A stretch of DNA of 64,000 nucleotides. It comes from Scortum barcoo. Lineage: Eukaryota > Chordata > Actinopteri > Centrarchiformes > Terapontidae. A program made the position numbers and the translations under genes. Numbering within the stretch: the stretch's first letter is position 1; each line of letters starts with the position of its first letter. The stretch lies in assembly GCA_023238725.1 (NCBI GenBank), contig CM041546.1:11573028-11637027 (forward strand), read 5' to 3'. The notes beneath the pieces were generated by a model. It was not told the origin of the DNA. It did not search any database and saw nothing but the letters and a program-made list of their open reading frames with translations. Positions 38,937-51,491 of this stretch are shown piece by piece.

Positions 38937-40885
38937 TTAGGGTGCGTGGTTCTTCCCTGGATTGTCCCTCTGCGGTGAAGTGGGAATCTTGGTCATCATG
39001 ATCACATTATTGGTGATGGCGTTTGCTGTCCCTCCTGAGGCCTTGGAGCTGTGCTGCATGCTGATGATGTCACCACTAGTCTGCTCAGGCTCCGCGCGAC
39101 GGAAAATGTTTCTCATGGTTGCCTGAGGGGGAAAGAGGCACTGAATTATTCAGTGAATCGATGAGTAAATAAGTGGATAAATGAGGGATGGGTGAACAAA
39201 TAGTGGCTTGAGGGAAGGATGCATGGATAGATGGACGGGTGGCAGAGAGGAAGGATGTTGGGATGTATGGGATAAAGAAAAATGAGTAAGTGAGTAAGAA
39301 AAGGGCTCCGGTCTTACCTGGAAATTATTTGTGACAAAGCAGTAGACGATAGGATCCATACAGCTATTCAAACTGCTGAGAGTGACGGTCAGGTGGTAGA
39401 CTATCACATGATGAGGCATATCAGGGTAGAAGTACACCACTACCTGCAACACAAAAAGGCAATACTGCCATGAGGGGGGGGTTTTACACGCAACATAATT
39501 AATAAATGAGTATATTTTCTGTCTTTTCTTATTTTCTTTTAACCATCTTGTGTCGCTGTAGATGTATCTTGGGATCACTTCAGTATTTAAGGGCCATAAA
39601 AACATGATGGTGATATATTATAACAATGTGTCACACCTGTCTCTCACTCACCTGTCTGATGTGGAAGGGTGTGAAGCAGACAGTGAAGATGATCAGCACA
39701 GTGGTCAGGAGCTGGACAGCCCTCCTTCTCCTCTCCCTGAGAAAATACAATCAAAACCAACGTGTCATCCCATCAGCTGTAATCCTATAGTACTTACAAT
39801 GCAGCAAATGTAAGTCATTTTTTAAATCTTGTTATTTTATTAATATATTGTATGTAAGCTTGGGTAAGTTAAAAATTTAGAATTTTAGAGGTCATTTTAG
39901 AGTTTTACAACTTCACTGATGACTCAACATTAGTTATACCTGCTCTGCTGCATTAGACGGCGGTCGGCTAGTGCCCACATAATTCTCAGCGTGAAGACCA
40001 CAATGATGATAAGCGGTAGAAAAAACTCAGTGATGGTAAGAAAGAGGAGCTTTGAGAGGCAGCAGCCTGGGTGCTGGAACGCGGTGGAGAGGAATGAGTA
40101 GGTGAACACGATGGCAAACAGCCAGACAGAGACGCACACGCATTTGGCCACGCTGGAGTTCCTCCATCGACGGGATGCTTCAACCTACAAGGGCAGAAGA
40201 ACATTCATGGTGTTAAGTTCCCCGTTTTAAGTTTTGAGTTCGGGATGAGCAGCTATACAGCATGTTTGTAAAGGAACAGTTTAGGCTTCAGCACACAGAA
40301 AAAAACCCACCTGCACGATGGCAAGGTAGCGATCGACACATATGCAGGTCAGAAACAAGATGCTGCAGTACATGTTGACAAAGTAGCTGAAGATGTGCAG
40401 GTAGGAGCAGGTGAGGCAAGCTCCACCGCTGTAGTAAAGCAGGATGCGAGTGGGCAGAGAGAGATTCACCAAGAGGTCCGTTACCGCCAGGTTGATGGTG
40501 TAGATCACTGAGGTGGTCTTTTGTTTGGTGCGGAAACAGAAAACATAAAGTGCAACCGTGTTGAGCACCATACCCACCTGTGAAAGAGGAGAGGAAGGGA
40601 GAATAAGGGAGTTTATACAGACTGGCACAGAGTTTTGCAACTCATATAATAATGTGAGAGTATATGCTTATAGTTTAAGGTGCCTACCAGGAATATGAGA
40701 GAGTTTATGACCATCAGTGCGATCCAAAGGCCATAAAAGTCATTGTAGAGCCCCTCGTCTAAATGAGCCAGCCTCTGAAGATATCCTTCCATGCCGCTTC
40801 TGTTACTGGGACTGGCTATTACAGGCAGGACAGGGAATGAAGTATTGATAAAAAGCCAGGACTCAGTGCTGTTGCAATCCATCAT
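38937..40885 (-). CDS. gpr20: G-protein coupled receptor 20 (orphan class A GPCR)
   Basis: Orphan rhodopsin-family receptor; mammalian GPR20 signals constitutively through Gi. Six exons join in frame to 368 codons plus stop (human 358 aa). The N terminus has three N-glycosylation sequons (NST, NTS, NRS), then HLDEGLYNDFYGLWIALM leading into TM1. Other diagnostic segments are SVIYTINLAVTDLLVNLSLPT (TM2), CSILFLTCICVDRYLAIV (TM3, with DRY), TEFFLPLIIIVVFTLRIMWAL (TM5), LLTTVLIIFTVCFTPFH (TM6) and YFYPDMPHH followed by SLNSCMDPIVYCFVT (TM7 with DPIVY). The tail SGDIISMQHSSK matches the mammalian SGDVVSM tail. Two adjacent ATGs (40885, 40882) can start it. It lies head-to-tail downstream of the dgat1 3' end, separated by about 10 kb, and upstream of slc45a4. 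Confidence 0.93.
38937..40885 (-). other. gpr20: Exon map of gpr20
   Basis: Coding exons in transcript order: 40885-40688, 40577-40311, 40184-39940, 39736-39652, 39443-39318, 39122-38937 (stop 38939-38937). The total is 1,107 nt. Introns fall in TM1, just after the DRY helix, in the third intracellular loop, at the end of TM6 and just after TM7. All are GT-AG and in phase. Four of the five are phase 0. Confidence 0.92.
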
Positions 40886-43800
40886 GATGGTGATGGTGAT
40901 GATCGCGTAGGTGATGGTGCTGAGGATGATGATTGGTGCAACAACTGTCAGACAAAAACACAGAGAGTTGTGACACAGTAAACATTGAATTTTATTTTGG
41001 GGGCTAAGTGAAGTGAAGTTTGCATTTTAATGTTCATTTCTTTACCTTTTTATGACCGTTCACCCTGAACACACTTATTGTAAAAGACTGTGGAAATAAC
41101 ATAAACTCAACAGGTGATTGTTAAATTTACCCTTCTGTCAATGTCAGGTACCTAAAGTTTGATTTTTGATAACTGTAAAATATATCTAAAATTTGATTTA
41201 AAGTGTATTTTTTCTGTCTTACTCTTGGTTATGTTTGGTTATGTTTATCTTTTTAATAACCCCCTTTCAAGCACAAACATCTCTCTCTACTCCCCTGCCC
41301 TGACGTCCCTCGTCTCTGTCCTCATTGTGGATGTTGCTGTTGGCAGAGCCGCACTGACAAAAGCCACTTTAAACCAATATCTGATTTATTTGTAATGTAA
41401 CTATATTTATTTATGCATGCAGAAATGCTCTGCGATAGGGCATGATTATATTTATTTCAAGCAGTTTTTATTAAGGATGAAAAAAATGTAGATTTTAACT
41501 CTTACTGGCACACAATTTACCCTTTAAAACACATAAATAGCATCTGTAACAATAACAATCTACCCCTCTCCGGCAAAGATATGACCTTTTCATAGCAGTC
41601 AAAAGAAAGAAAGAAGAGAGAGAAAGAGAAAGAAGAAAAAAATCCTGTGTGGTTTCAGCCCATTTAAATAGCTCAGATCAAACCTGAACCACATTTTTGT
41701 GCCTGCACAAATCAAACCTGATCTGTATGGCCTTACTGTGTTTATTTATTTCTAAGAAAGTGCTGAATTTCTCTTGTAATTAGGATTAATAGAGTGGATT
41801 TATGTAAACTGGATTAATTCTGTGTGTATGTGTGGATTGGATAGTTGTTCTTTCCCAGATATTTACAGTTTCAAGTTTTGAGTCAGATCATTTTTTAATC
41901 AGTCTGTACATTTATATTTATTCATTGAGTGCAACACAAAGACCCTTACAACCCCAGTAACAGTTATTAGCCAAGTAGCAAATCAGATTTGTTTATTAAA
42001 ATACAGGCGGTTTGGTGAAATATTCCACACACCAGGAGAAAAGGCACTGGATGAAACCTCCAGTAATTATCCTAAAATAGAGGCTTCTGTAAGTGGATAA
42101 ATGTGAATTAAAAGCTACAGTATGTACGATCACTACTTACAAGCACAGACAACAGTTAAAAATGTAGATTACTTCAAAGGTGACCAAGAAACTGTCACAG
42201 ATGTCACTGTGACAAAATGAAACATGTCATTGTTAGGGAATAATTCCTCACAGTGCACAAGTACAATCCTGCTGTCATTAGACACCGCACTTAACTATGT
42301 GACTCCTTCCATATGGCATTTTCAGCTGTGAGGAGGAAATTATGCAAATGACTAGAATCCACTAGGTGTGAATATTAAAGACAGCAGAGGGCAGTCATTG
42401 ACTGTGTCAAATATGTATATATCTCAATGGAATATAATAATACAGAGATATTTTATACAGTAAGCATTTCCTCATCAGTTGACACAGCCCATCAAGTGGT
42501 CAATAGCCATATTAGGACAGAGCCTTCAGGGTCCATGAAGGACACTTGTAATTAGACATGAGGGTATGTGTGAAGGGAAGACAAAGAAATGGGCGGAACA
42601 GCAGATGATTTTTGGATGGTCTCATGCACACTGACTTTTATATCATCATAGATGGATCAGCCTCTTTGCGGCTGCAGTGAGGTCCACCTCTTTAAAACAG
42701 TGAAACCGTGATAGCCCATAACTGAACTTGTTTTTCTGTTCACTGATGTGGCTTCAGTGTTTTCATTTTTAATTCACTGAGTTGATCTGAGGACTCACAC
42801 TGGCAGGCCACAGTGCATTGTTTAGAACCATGATTCAGATTCAAAAAGTTTATTGATAGAGTCAAACTCATGAGGTATTCACTGCCATTTAAAACATAAA
42901 AAACTGTGAAGTCACAGGAGGTTAAACACCATATTTTCCATGTAGCTTCCTGATGAGTGTGAACCCACTATTGTCTGGAGGCGGGCACAGTATTGTATCC
43001 TTCCATGACAAATGTAGTTTAATTGCTCATGTGAGTCCCTGACTGGAAAGGCTGAAGAAGCCCAACATATTGTGTTGTGTATGCTCATGGCTCACAACTA
43101 ATCTCTCACAGCAAAATAATCATCCAGTTGATGAAAAAGGCTAATGAGAATAACATGCTCAGCTGAGAGTGAGGCATGAATAATGTGATTCATCTGCATT
43201 AACAAGACCAGTCCAGCCACAGAACATTACAACCACTGAAGGAAATAAATGGATGTTTTCACAGTAACATCCCCTGATATTGTTCAGCTTACTGGAGCTA
43301 GTTCATCATCATTAACAGCACTAATGAGTGTTATGAGCATTGCTCTGGGGAAATTGCGTGTTAAACCGTTCACTTCATGTCTTCAGGAACAAATGACAGT
43401 GACAAGTACTATACTGTATTGTGTTTTCAATGATGTATTAAAAGCTGGTCTTTGGAAAGATGAATGTTGAGCCTCACCATATAGAATATATAGAAAAACT
43501 TAACACTGGGAAAAGGAGTGTTTTTCTGCCCTCTCTTCACTTCTAGATACACCAAGCAGTGTCGTCACGGTGTCCTAGAGTCCAACGGTACATCACTGCA
43601 GCAACATGAGAAGTTGACCCACTATAAGTCAGCAAAGCACAGATTTTCATGGGGTGTTAAGTTGCTCCTAACATTTCCTTTTAGTAGCATAATCAAGTCA
43701 TGTAACTTAGGTATATGAACAAAACGTACTTGCAACACCTAGCTTGAAGCAGCACAGAACTGCCACCTGTGGAAAAATTGAGCTTACAGTGAATAACCAT

Positions 43801-46800
43801 TCCCTTGTAACTATTAACTAACTAACTACTCTGTAACAACCTTGTGAAGTTGATCAATTAGCCCAGTGGCCAACAAAATTAGTTTTGGGTACCATCATAA
43901 AACCCAGATGCAGACTATATATAAAACACCTATACCTTGTTGGTGTTAAAGACGAACTGCTGTGGCTGTAGACTGTAAACAAACATAGTACTGTTCTATG
44001 TACTGCTTCTATGCTAATGGGAAATGCAAATCATTATATGCAACTGATATCTTGGAAGAATTTCCTGTAATAAAACACGATAATTCAAGTTTTTAAAAGT
44101 TACATGTTTCAGCAGAATACCAAAATTATAGGACCTGTTCTCACACTAAACTCTCTTCAGAGGTACAAATGAAAATGGATGAAACACGGGAAGACAAGTT
44201 GGTGTAGCCTCTGATTTGAGTCACAGATATAAATTTAATGTGTCACTGTTGCTTTCCTATTGTTGCTCTTCCTCTTCCAACATCAAAGACTGTGGTGATG
44301 CAACGAATGTAAAGTGATACTGAGAGGAAAGCAGAGGGCCCAGAGGCAGATCACAAATAACACTGTCCAAATAAATTCCAGCAGCGTGGGAGTCCAGTTT
44401 GGGTGGTAGTGTGTGTGTGTGTGTGCATGCATGAGATTGTGTGAAGGGGAGAAATATAAAGAAAGGGAGAGAGACAGTGGGATAGTGCAGCTCTCACGCT
44501 CAAAAAGCCCCTCAAGGCAAACAGAACATTTTGTCGCAGTTGTAACTCTAATTTTAGTAATAGTTGTACTTGCAATAAAGGTTCACGACGGGCTTTCCAC
44601 GTACCCAGATTGTGTAACATACTACAAACATGCTTTGGGATGGAGCATGATCATAAATTCTTTAAACACTCTACTTCATTTCAGGATAACTGTATCACTT
44701 TATGGAGAAACTCATTATTGAATGGTTCTTCTTGCTTATTTGGTATATTTAATGTCACTGCCATGTAGTTCTAAGATTTTGCACGCTGAATTTACTTGTG
44801 ACGAGGACTAATCAGGCTTCCGTTTTAGTGATTTTTCATATTACAACTGTACTTCCATGTTTTGATTGGTCAGGTTTCACAAATGGAATATAACTGTAAG
44901 ACCTGATCTTTTTTTCCTTCTATATGTCGGCACAGTTTATCCAGCACTTACCTCTAGAGAAAAAAAGGAGTGACTAGTCAAACCAGTAGACTAACACAAG
45001 ATGAGTCAAAACTGTCTCTGGTGAAGTTTGTGCGTCCTCATGTCCGTCCTAACCCAAAGATCCTTGGTCACTATCCAACCAGGTGAGCTGGATCTTTTCC
45101 AAGTAAGGATGCTTGAGCTTTCAGTGACCTGTGCACCCTTTTGTCATCTCCGAACATCCACTTCCGTCAGTCGCTTTGCTGTCTGGAGCGCCTCAGCATT
45201 TCAGTGAGAATGTCATTTCTCTTGTCAGTGTGTCAGTTGTGTCTCTCCTCTCAGATTGTTGACTCATGCCAGTTGGCCGTAGTAATCAACACACTTCTTC
45301 AGATCCGTGTATCAAGAGGCATCCCTGTCACTTTTTGTCACTTTGTCAGCTGTTACTCAGTATTTTGTTTTCTCTCTAGATTCCTCAGACATCCTCAGAT
45401 TTCTCTGCCTCCCTCTATTGTTGTACGTCTCACTTCCTTCAACACGTCTTTCTTCTTCTTCTCTCCTTCTTTTTTTCTCCCTGTTAGCATCATTTTCAGC
45501 CTCTCTCTCTCCCCCTTCAATGACTCTGTCTTCCTACTTCCCTCCCTCTCACTCTAAATCTTCCCTCAGTTTTGGTCTTGTCTGGTCTTTTGACAGGAAG
45601 TCTTAGTATGTGTTTACATTCTGCCGGGACACGCACATGCATGCCCATGTACAGTATATTCACACACCAGTTACAGTTACAGCACATGTGCACATATCTG
45701 TGCACACACCAGATATCCTCAGGCACACAACAACATAAGCACAACTCATACATTAGATATGTGACACAGTGTGTAGGTTCATGTAGTCATTTTCCAAACC
45801 ATTAAATACGAAGGCTTGGACTAAAAGGACTACTGTAAAATACAAATGATGGAGGTTCTGCATATTCTCTCACAAAGTCTCCTTTGCGCTGGTGCAGTTT
45901 TTCTTTCATATCCTTAATATTTAAGGATAATTATAATTTCAACAGTAAAAAAAGGTTTAAATGTCAAGAAAAGTTTAGTTTGATTTTGTCTTCTTATAGG
46001 CTCTAAACGTCTTCTGTGGACATAACTACTGACAGGTACGTTCAAATTGCAGCCAGCTCTATGACAGAGAGGTGTACAAAAAAACCTATTAGAGTCTGTT
46101 AAAGGGTTCAGCTCCTGCTCACGGAACAGGATATATTACAGTATAAAATTATATTTGAAATACTGCGCAGTGTACAGTACAGAGACATGCTTTGGATCAA
46201 GACAAACAAAAGTCAAGACAAAAATGTTAACTTTGTATTAATGTAAAAAAAACAGTGTAATGATACATAACTGGAATTGAATTACATCCATTACACTAGT
46301 ATTTTGTATATTTTATATTGCATATTGACATGGTGCTCTCAGAACATTGGCATTTACAATAACTGAATGACTGAATAACTGAAAACTGAATTAGTAAAAT
46401 AAATAAATAAATTTAAAAGACAGATTTGAGAAAAAAAGTGACTGATAAAATATGCCTCTGGTGCATCCATAAATCTCTTCCTTTTTTATTTAAAATAGCA
46501 CACTGGTAAATTAGGTGTCTTCTATCAAGGAGGAGGGATTTGGTTGACCTGTACCTCATGATGAATGTGAATTTGAATGCAGAATGATATGTGGTATTCA
46601 ACTGGATGACAAAGACAGAAAACCCTGTGTGTGCTAGATTTGAAAAAAAAAAAACACATTACACACAAAAACAAATCTGCACACAGGTACACCTCATGTT
46701 TCTACTAACATGATCATAAACTAGCAGTAAAACAGATTTTTTTTTTTTTTGTTTAAGCTTTGAGATCAAAGATGATTGTGATGCAACACCAGTGCTCTGT

Positions 46801-49800
46801 CATGACTACTTTCACATTGATATATTAAAAATAAACTCTAAACACAAAATCTCTGTTTCCCAGATGTTTTCATCTCACTCTTCACACACAGCTTCAACTA
46901 CAAAACAAATCAGATTTAACAAGTAATTTCATATTCTTCATTCGTCTTGATTCTTTTTTTACTTAAGGTGAAAAAAAAACCCAGACAGTATCATCTTAAT
47001 GAGGGTAATCACGTCTCTCTAGATGATTAAATTTATTTAAATAAATTTTAGACAAATGCATTAAACCCCCACTGGCTGTTCTGAACTGTATAAGGGAAAA
47101 TCGGAGATTGAGACTGAACAGTAAGATTAGGATGAATAATAAGATTAGGATGTTGAAAATAAAGGTAAACGCTGTGTTAAGGTGGAGGTGATTTTGTGGA
47201 ACATTATTACATTATTACATTTGCCTTTATGACATTTTACATAAAATGCAGGAAAATGATGCCCATGAAGTTTTGACGAAGAGATTAGATCAAACCAATG
47301 TCTCAGTTACTCACTGCAGCCAGAAAATTGTTGTATCATGTGGTTCTTTATCAAAATACATTACTGTATAGCAAAACATGAAAAGTTCTATTCAAATGTA
47401 AGGCTGAGTCTGTCTCTTAATGACGTGTCCCTGGACCTACGCTCCATCCATCTCGCAGAATGAGACAGGTTTGTGTCTCCTGGTTTCCTGTCTCGAGGAT
47501 CATCATCACTCAAAGCTTGTCAGCGTTGCTCGGAAAGATCCGGAATAACGGATGTCAGGAGACGAGCCATGGATCAACCTGTTACTGAGGACGAGCACAA
47601 AGAGAAGGTGCAGGATGGGGACAGAGAGGAAAGAAAAGAGGGAGTGGGGGAGGGGAAGGGGTGATGTGAAATAAAAAACATAGACTGAGCAAAGATTGTA
47701 AGACAGAGCGAGTACAGTCTGTTTGTCTGCATGCATAGGTGTAGAAATGATAGATGGATCATTATGTGACATATGTTTGTGTGTGTGTGTGCGTAGGTAC
47801 AGAGAGAAGTGCATAACCAGGAGAACTGGAAAGCTTTGTTTATGTCGGGAACTGTCTGAATATCGATGATAGACGAGAGATGACGAAGTTTCTGAACTTC
47901 TTACTCCCCCCGCCCCCACGTCCTCTCATGGTTTATTTGTCAGAAATTAGAAGGGGATTACGGCTGTCTTGCAGCAAAAGCTCACTTCTTTTTGGCGCAG
48001 GCGGTGGCTTTTTTTCTGCATGGATGGAGATGTGAGGAATCGATTGCTTGCACAAATAATTGCACATATCCCTGTTGCTGAGATGCAAGTTGAAGATGTC
48101 AAAGGTTCATTGCATTTCTTGTAAACCATTACCCACCACTTCAGAGTATTTATGTTCAACAGAGGGAGACTTGAATGACCCCTGAAGAAAATGACTTGTT
48201 GTGATTTTTACATTGTGATGCTGAGAATGCTGTGTCTAGGGATTTTTTTTTCCCTGCCACTTTCAGAATAAATCACCTCATTATTGCAGAGTAGGTCAGC
48301 ATTTCCTAAATGGTCATGTGCTTGTTTCCACTGGATCTCTACATGAGCACTAGCATGCTTCAAGATAGGTCCTAAACTTCTTTACATCCTTTGCTTAAAT
48401 AGCAGATTGAGTCCTTTTTTGGAATTAATATTTTAAAAACAAATAGATTGATGGAGAAAATGAGGTAGTGCGTTTTTACTCTGGGCTGATTCTCTACATT
48501 GTACCGTGTATCCTGCAAAGCTATGTCTCCTGTCACATCTACAGTCTAATCCTCACCGACGACTGTTTAACCAAATGTCACACTCACAGAGCACGTACAC
48601 ACATACAGAAACTCTGTGATTTGCCTCAGACTGGCTGTTTAATTCACTGTCAGCCTGACAGAATACAGGTTCACGGTCCTGTCCTCACATTTCTGGATAA
48701 CAAATCTACACACACACACAACCTGTGCTGTGGTTTTGAAGCGCTGGCTGAGATGCCCAGTAGCAAAGTAGTAAACTGATGTGTGTTAAGCCTGGTAGGT
48801 AGCCTAATCATGATGAATATCACTGACTAATGACTGTGTTAAGTCATTTAACTCGTGCTGTGTTTAATGTCAGGCACTGAAACTAACATAAGAGCGTGTG
48901 AGAATTAAGACTGACTGTATGGACACAGCACAGAGACGTGGTAAATGACATTCACAATGTCATAACTGGCGTTACACTGACAGCGTTAATGTGATCTCAG
49001 AACAAGACAGGAAAAAATGCTCGCAAAATGCATAAGGAGATTAAATATGAGTCACAATTCTGTATTAGAGTATAGCGAGGAATTCATTGAGGAGAATAAA
49101 TGTGTTCAACCAGCGTTGCAGGATGGGAGCGACTTTGCTGGTTTGACCGGAGCACGAGGGTCATTAAGGTGAGGAGAGCCAAGATCTGGTCACGTGTCGA
49201 CCCAGTTCCAGCAAGAGCTTCTTGAGTTTGATAACAGTGGTTATATTTATAGCAATGGCAGAAAGATGATAGTACATACAGCAGTACAATGGATACGTGC
49301 TGAAGGCTGGAAAGAGTGTTATAGATACCATCTTGGAAGGAATTGCAACTTGTTCTGGAAAATGATTGATAGAGTCCTTAAAGTTCTGTGGAGGTATGAT
49401 TCATTGGATGGTGTAAAGTGCAAAACTACAAGACTGAGAATAGAAAGTACACTTTTATGGTTGGGTTCAGATTAAGGTTATTTACAGAGAAGTCACTGTA
49501 ATCCGAATCATGATAATTGCATTTTTCTCAACAGGTCTGTCTGATACAGTGGCAGCTGTTCTTGCCTGAGATTCAAATATACAGATTATACAAGTTTTAT
49601 TATATATCCCTTAACATGGACTGTAAATAAAAAAGTTGGGAGTAATAGGAAAGTAATAGCGTACATTCCTAAATGGAGTATTTTGTAACACATAACAGAG
49701 CAACTGAGGAATCACAGTGACCAACTCAGTTCTTTCAGGTTTTTTGGTCAAATCTTTCTCACAAATTTGTAACCTACTTAGCTGTATGTGGGTCAGGGAT

Positions 49801-51422
49801 TCCCTCCTCTATTTGATGATGACTCGCCCCAGAAAAGCAGCAGATCAAAATAAGCTCTTACTGTTGATGCCTGGGACCTGTGACTGACTGAGCCGACCAA
49901 TTGGGATGATGTGGGAGCACAAAGATTAGGGTTTGTTCAAACAGAAAACATCAGTTAAACTGAAGGAACGTGTTTGGAGAATTCCCGCTCAAGGTTTGCC
50001 CACTTTCTCTAATCTTTTGAAATACAGTATTTGTCCATCCTTTAGAGCCTAAATGTGTACAACTACTGCTGATTTAAATCTCATTTATGGGTGTTGAAGG
50101 CTAGTTTGATTATATATTTTAGATTACATTTTGTCCTTACTATTTTCTTGCATTTTCCTGGTGTCCTTTCAAAGATTTTTACCCTTCCATTGCAAGTACA
50201 GTCACAACTGTCTTGTATGAGCTACTTGCATTTACAGTACATCTATATATGCTGTGATTGGATAAATGTTTGCAGACATTTGTAAGCTACTGTATAACAG
50301 ATGCATGAAAATTATGAAAAACATTTTCTCTTCTGGCTGTCTGTGTATTGTGTAAATTTCCATTCCGAGCGGAGAAGTCTGTTTCAGGTAGGTGTGATCT
50401 TCTGTCTTTAATCTTCATTTTCCTGGACCTCATTAAAAATGTCCTGTTTACTCACATGAAAGTCTGATAAACAGCTGCACAAAATAACGCATAATTACAA
50501 GATGTAAAATGAGCTGGATATTTATTATCAGACACACGATCAGACACACACACTGAATTTAGACACATCTTTAGACATTGTTACATGGCAGCAATCCTAT
50601 GAGATAGTAGCATGATCTGTCTCTATAATCCCTCAGCTAAAAGTGAGTGATGGGACATGTGTTTTCTGTGTTACTGTAAAAAAAAATACAAAACAGACAC
50701 ACGGTAATGCTGGCCTTTTCACAATGGACAAAGTAGAATATTACAAAAACATAAAAATAGTGCATTAACAAAATCCTACCAGCATACATTCATTGTACCT
50801 TATAATGCTCCATCTCACAGTAAAACAGATTCAGGCGTCTTTGGCTCACAAAGAGAGACAGAGGAAACCCGGTGGATCAAAGATATCGATCAGAACTTTT
50901 ATAAAAGGCACTTGAATTGTGTTGTCAACTTGACATTTGATAAATTCAGCCATAGCCTGTATACTGCCCATGCAAAGACCTGAAGAGGAGCTACACCTTT
51001 ATGGTAAAACAAATTAAGGAAGTTTTTGCAGTACCGTATGTAGTAGTTTATCCCTTCAGCAAATGTTTCAGCCCAAACTGGCCACCAGAGAATTTTTAAT
51101 AACAAGACACTGGAAAAAAAATCACCTGAGTGAGACACTGCATGACTAAATAGCTTGATACAGGAGTGATACCGTCCTCTTTAAGTTAAAGTAGTATTTT
51201 TCTATAAATCAACATTTTTTTAATTTCAATATCAAAATACCCCCCCACCTTCCGTTGTTAGCTATTCTTTCCCAGCAGGAAGACACAATGTCCAATGTAA
51301 ACATGCCATGGTCAGGATGTGATCAGTTCACCCTGACACGTAAAGTCAGCTACCTCCACTGGATGCTAGTGATACTTAATTGTTTGTTTGTGTGTACAAG
51401 AGAGACAGCTAGAAGCAGTGTA

Positions 51423-51477
<55 letters not shown>

Positions 51478-51491
51478 TGCATTTGGGCATA
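40886..51491. other. Ten-kb interval without a supported gene
   Basis: No exon set in either strand reads as a known protein. Open frames here are short and built from low-complexity sequence, for example the CT-rich tract at 45420-45560. The left edge probably holds gpr20 5' UTR/promoter. The right edge (about 50.5-51.49 kb) probably holds the dgat1 3' UTR, with a minus-strand AATAAA at 50521-50526. The rest is AT-rich DNA with simple repeats. Regulatory elements may exist but cannot be recognised without alignment. Confidence 0.6.
51425..51474. repeat. (GT)n microsatellite just after the dgat1 stop codon
   Basis: Fifty bases of pure GT (CA in the dgat1 mRNA) start only 17 nt past the TGA at 51494-51492, so the repeat lies at the head of the 3' UTR. 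Confidence 0.97.

Noticed and set aside
45141..45606. Overlapping open frames of about 100-138 codons
   Set aside because: They come from CT-rich low-complexity sequence, with Ser/Leu/Phe-rich translation and no homology or splice context.
47506..47919. 137-codon minus-strand open frame
   Set aside because: No recognisable domain, no splice partner and Ser/His-rich composition typical of chance frames.
40886..51400. A ptp4a3 gene expected from human synteny
   Set aside because: No phosphatase signature (HCxxGxxR-type) or other PTP4A sequence is visible in either strand.
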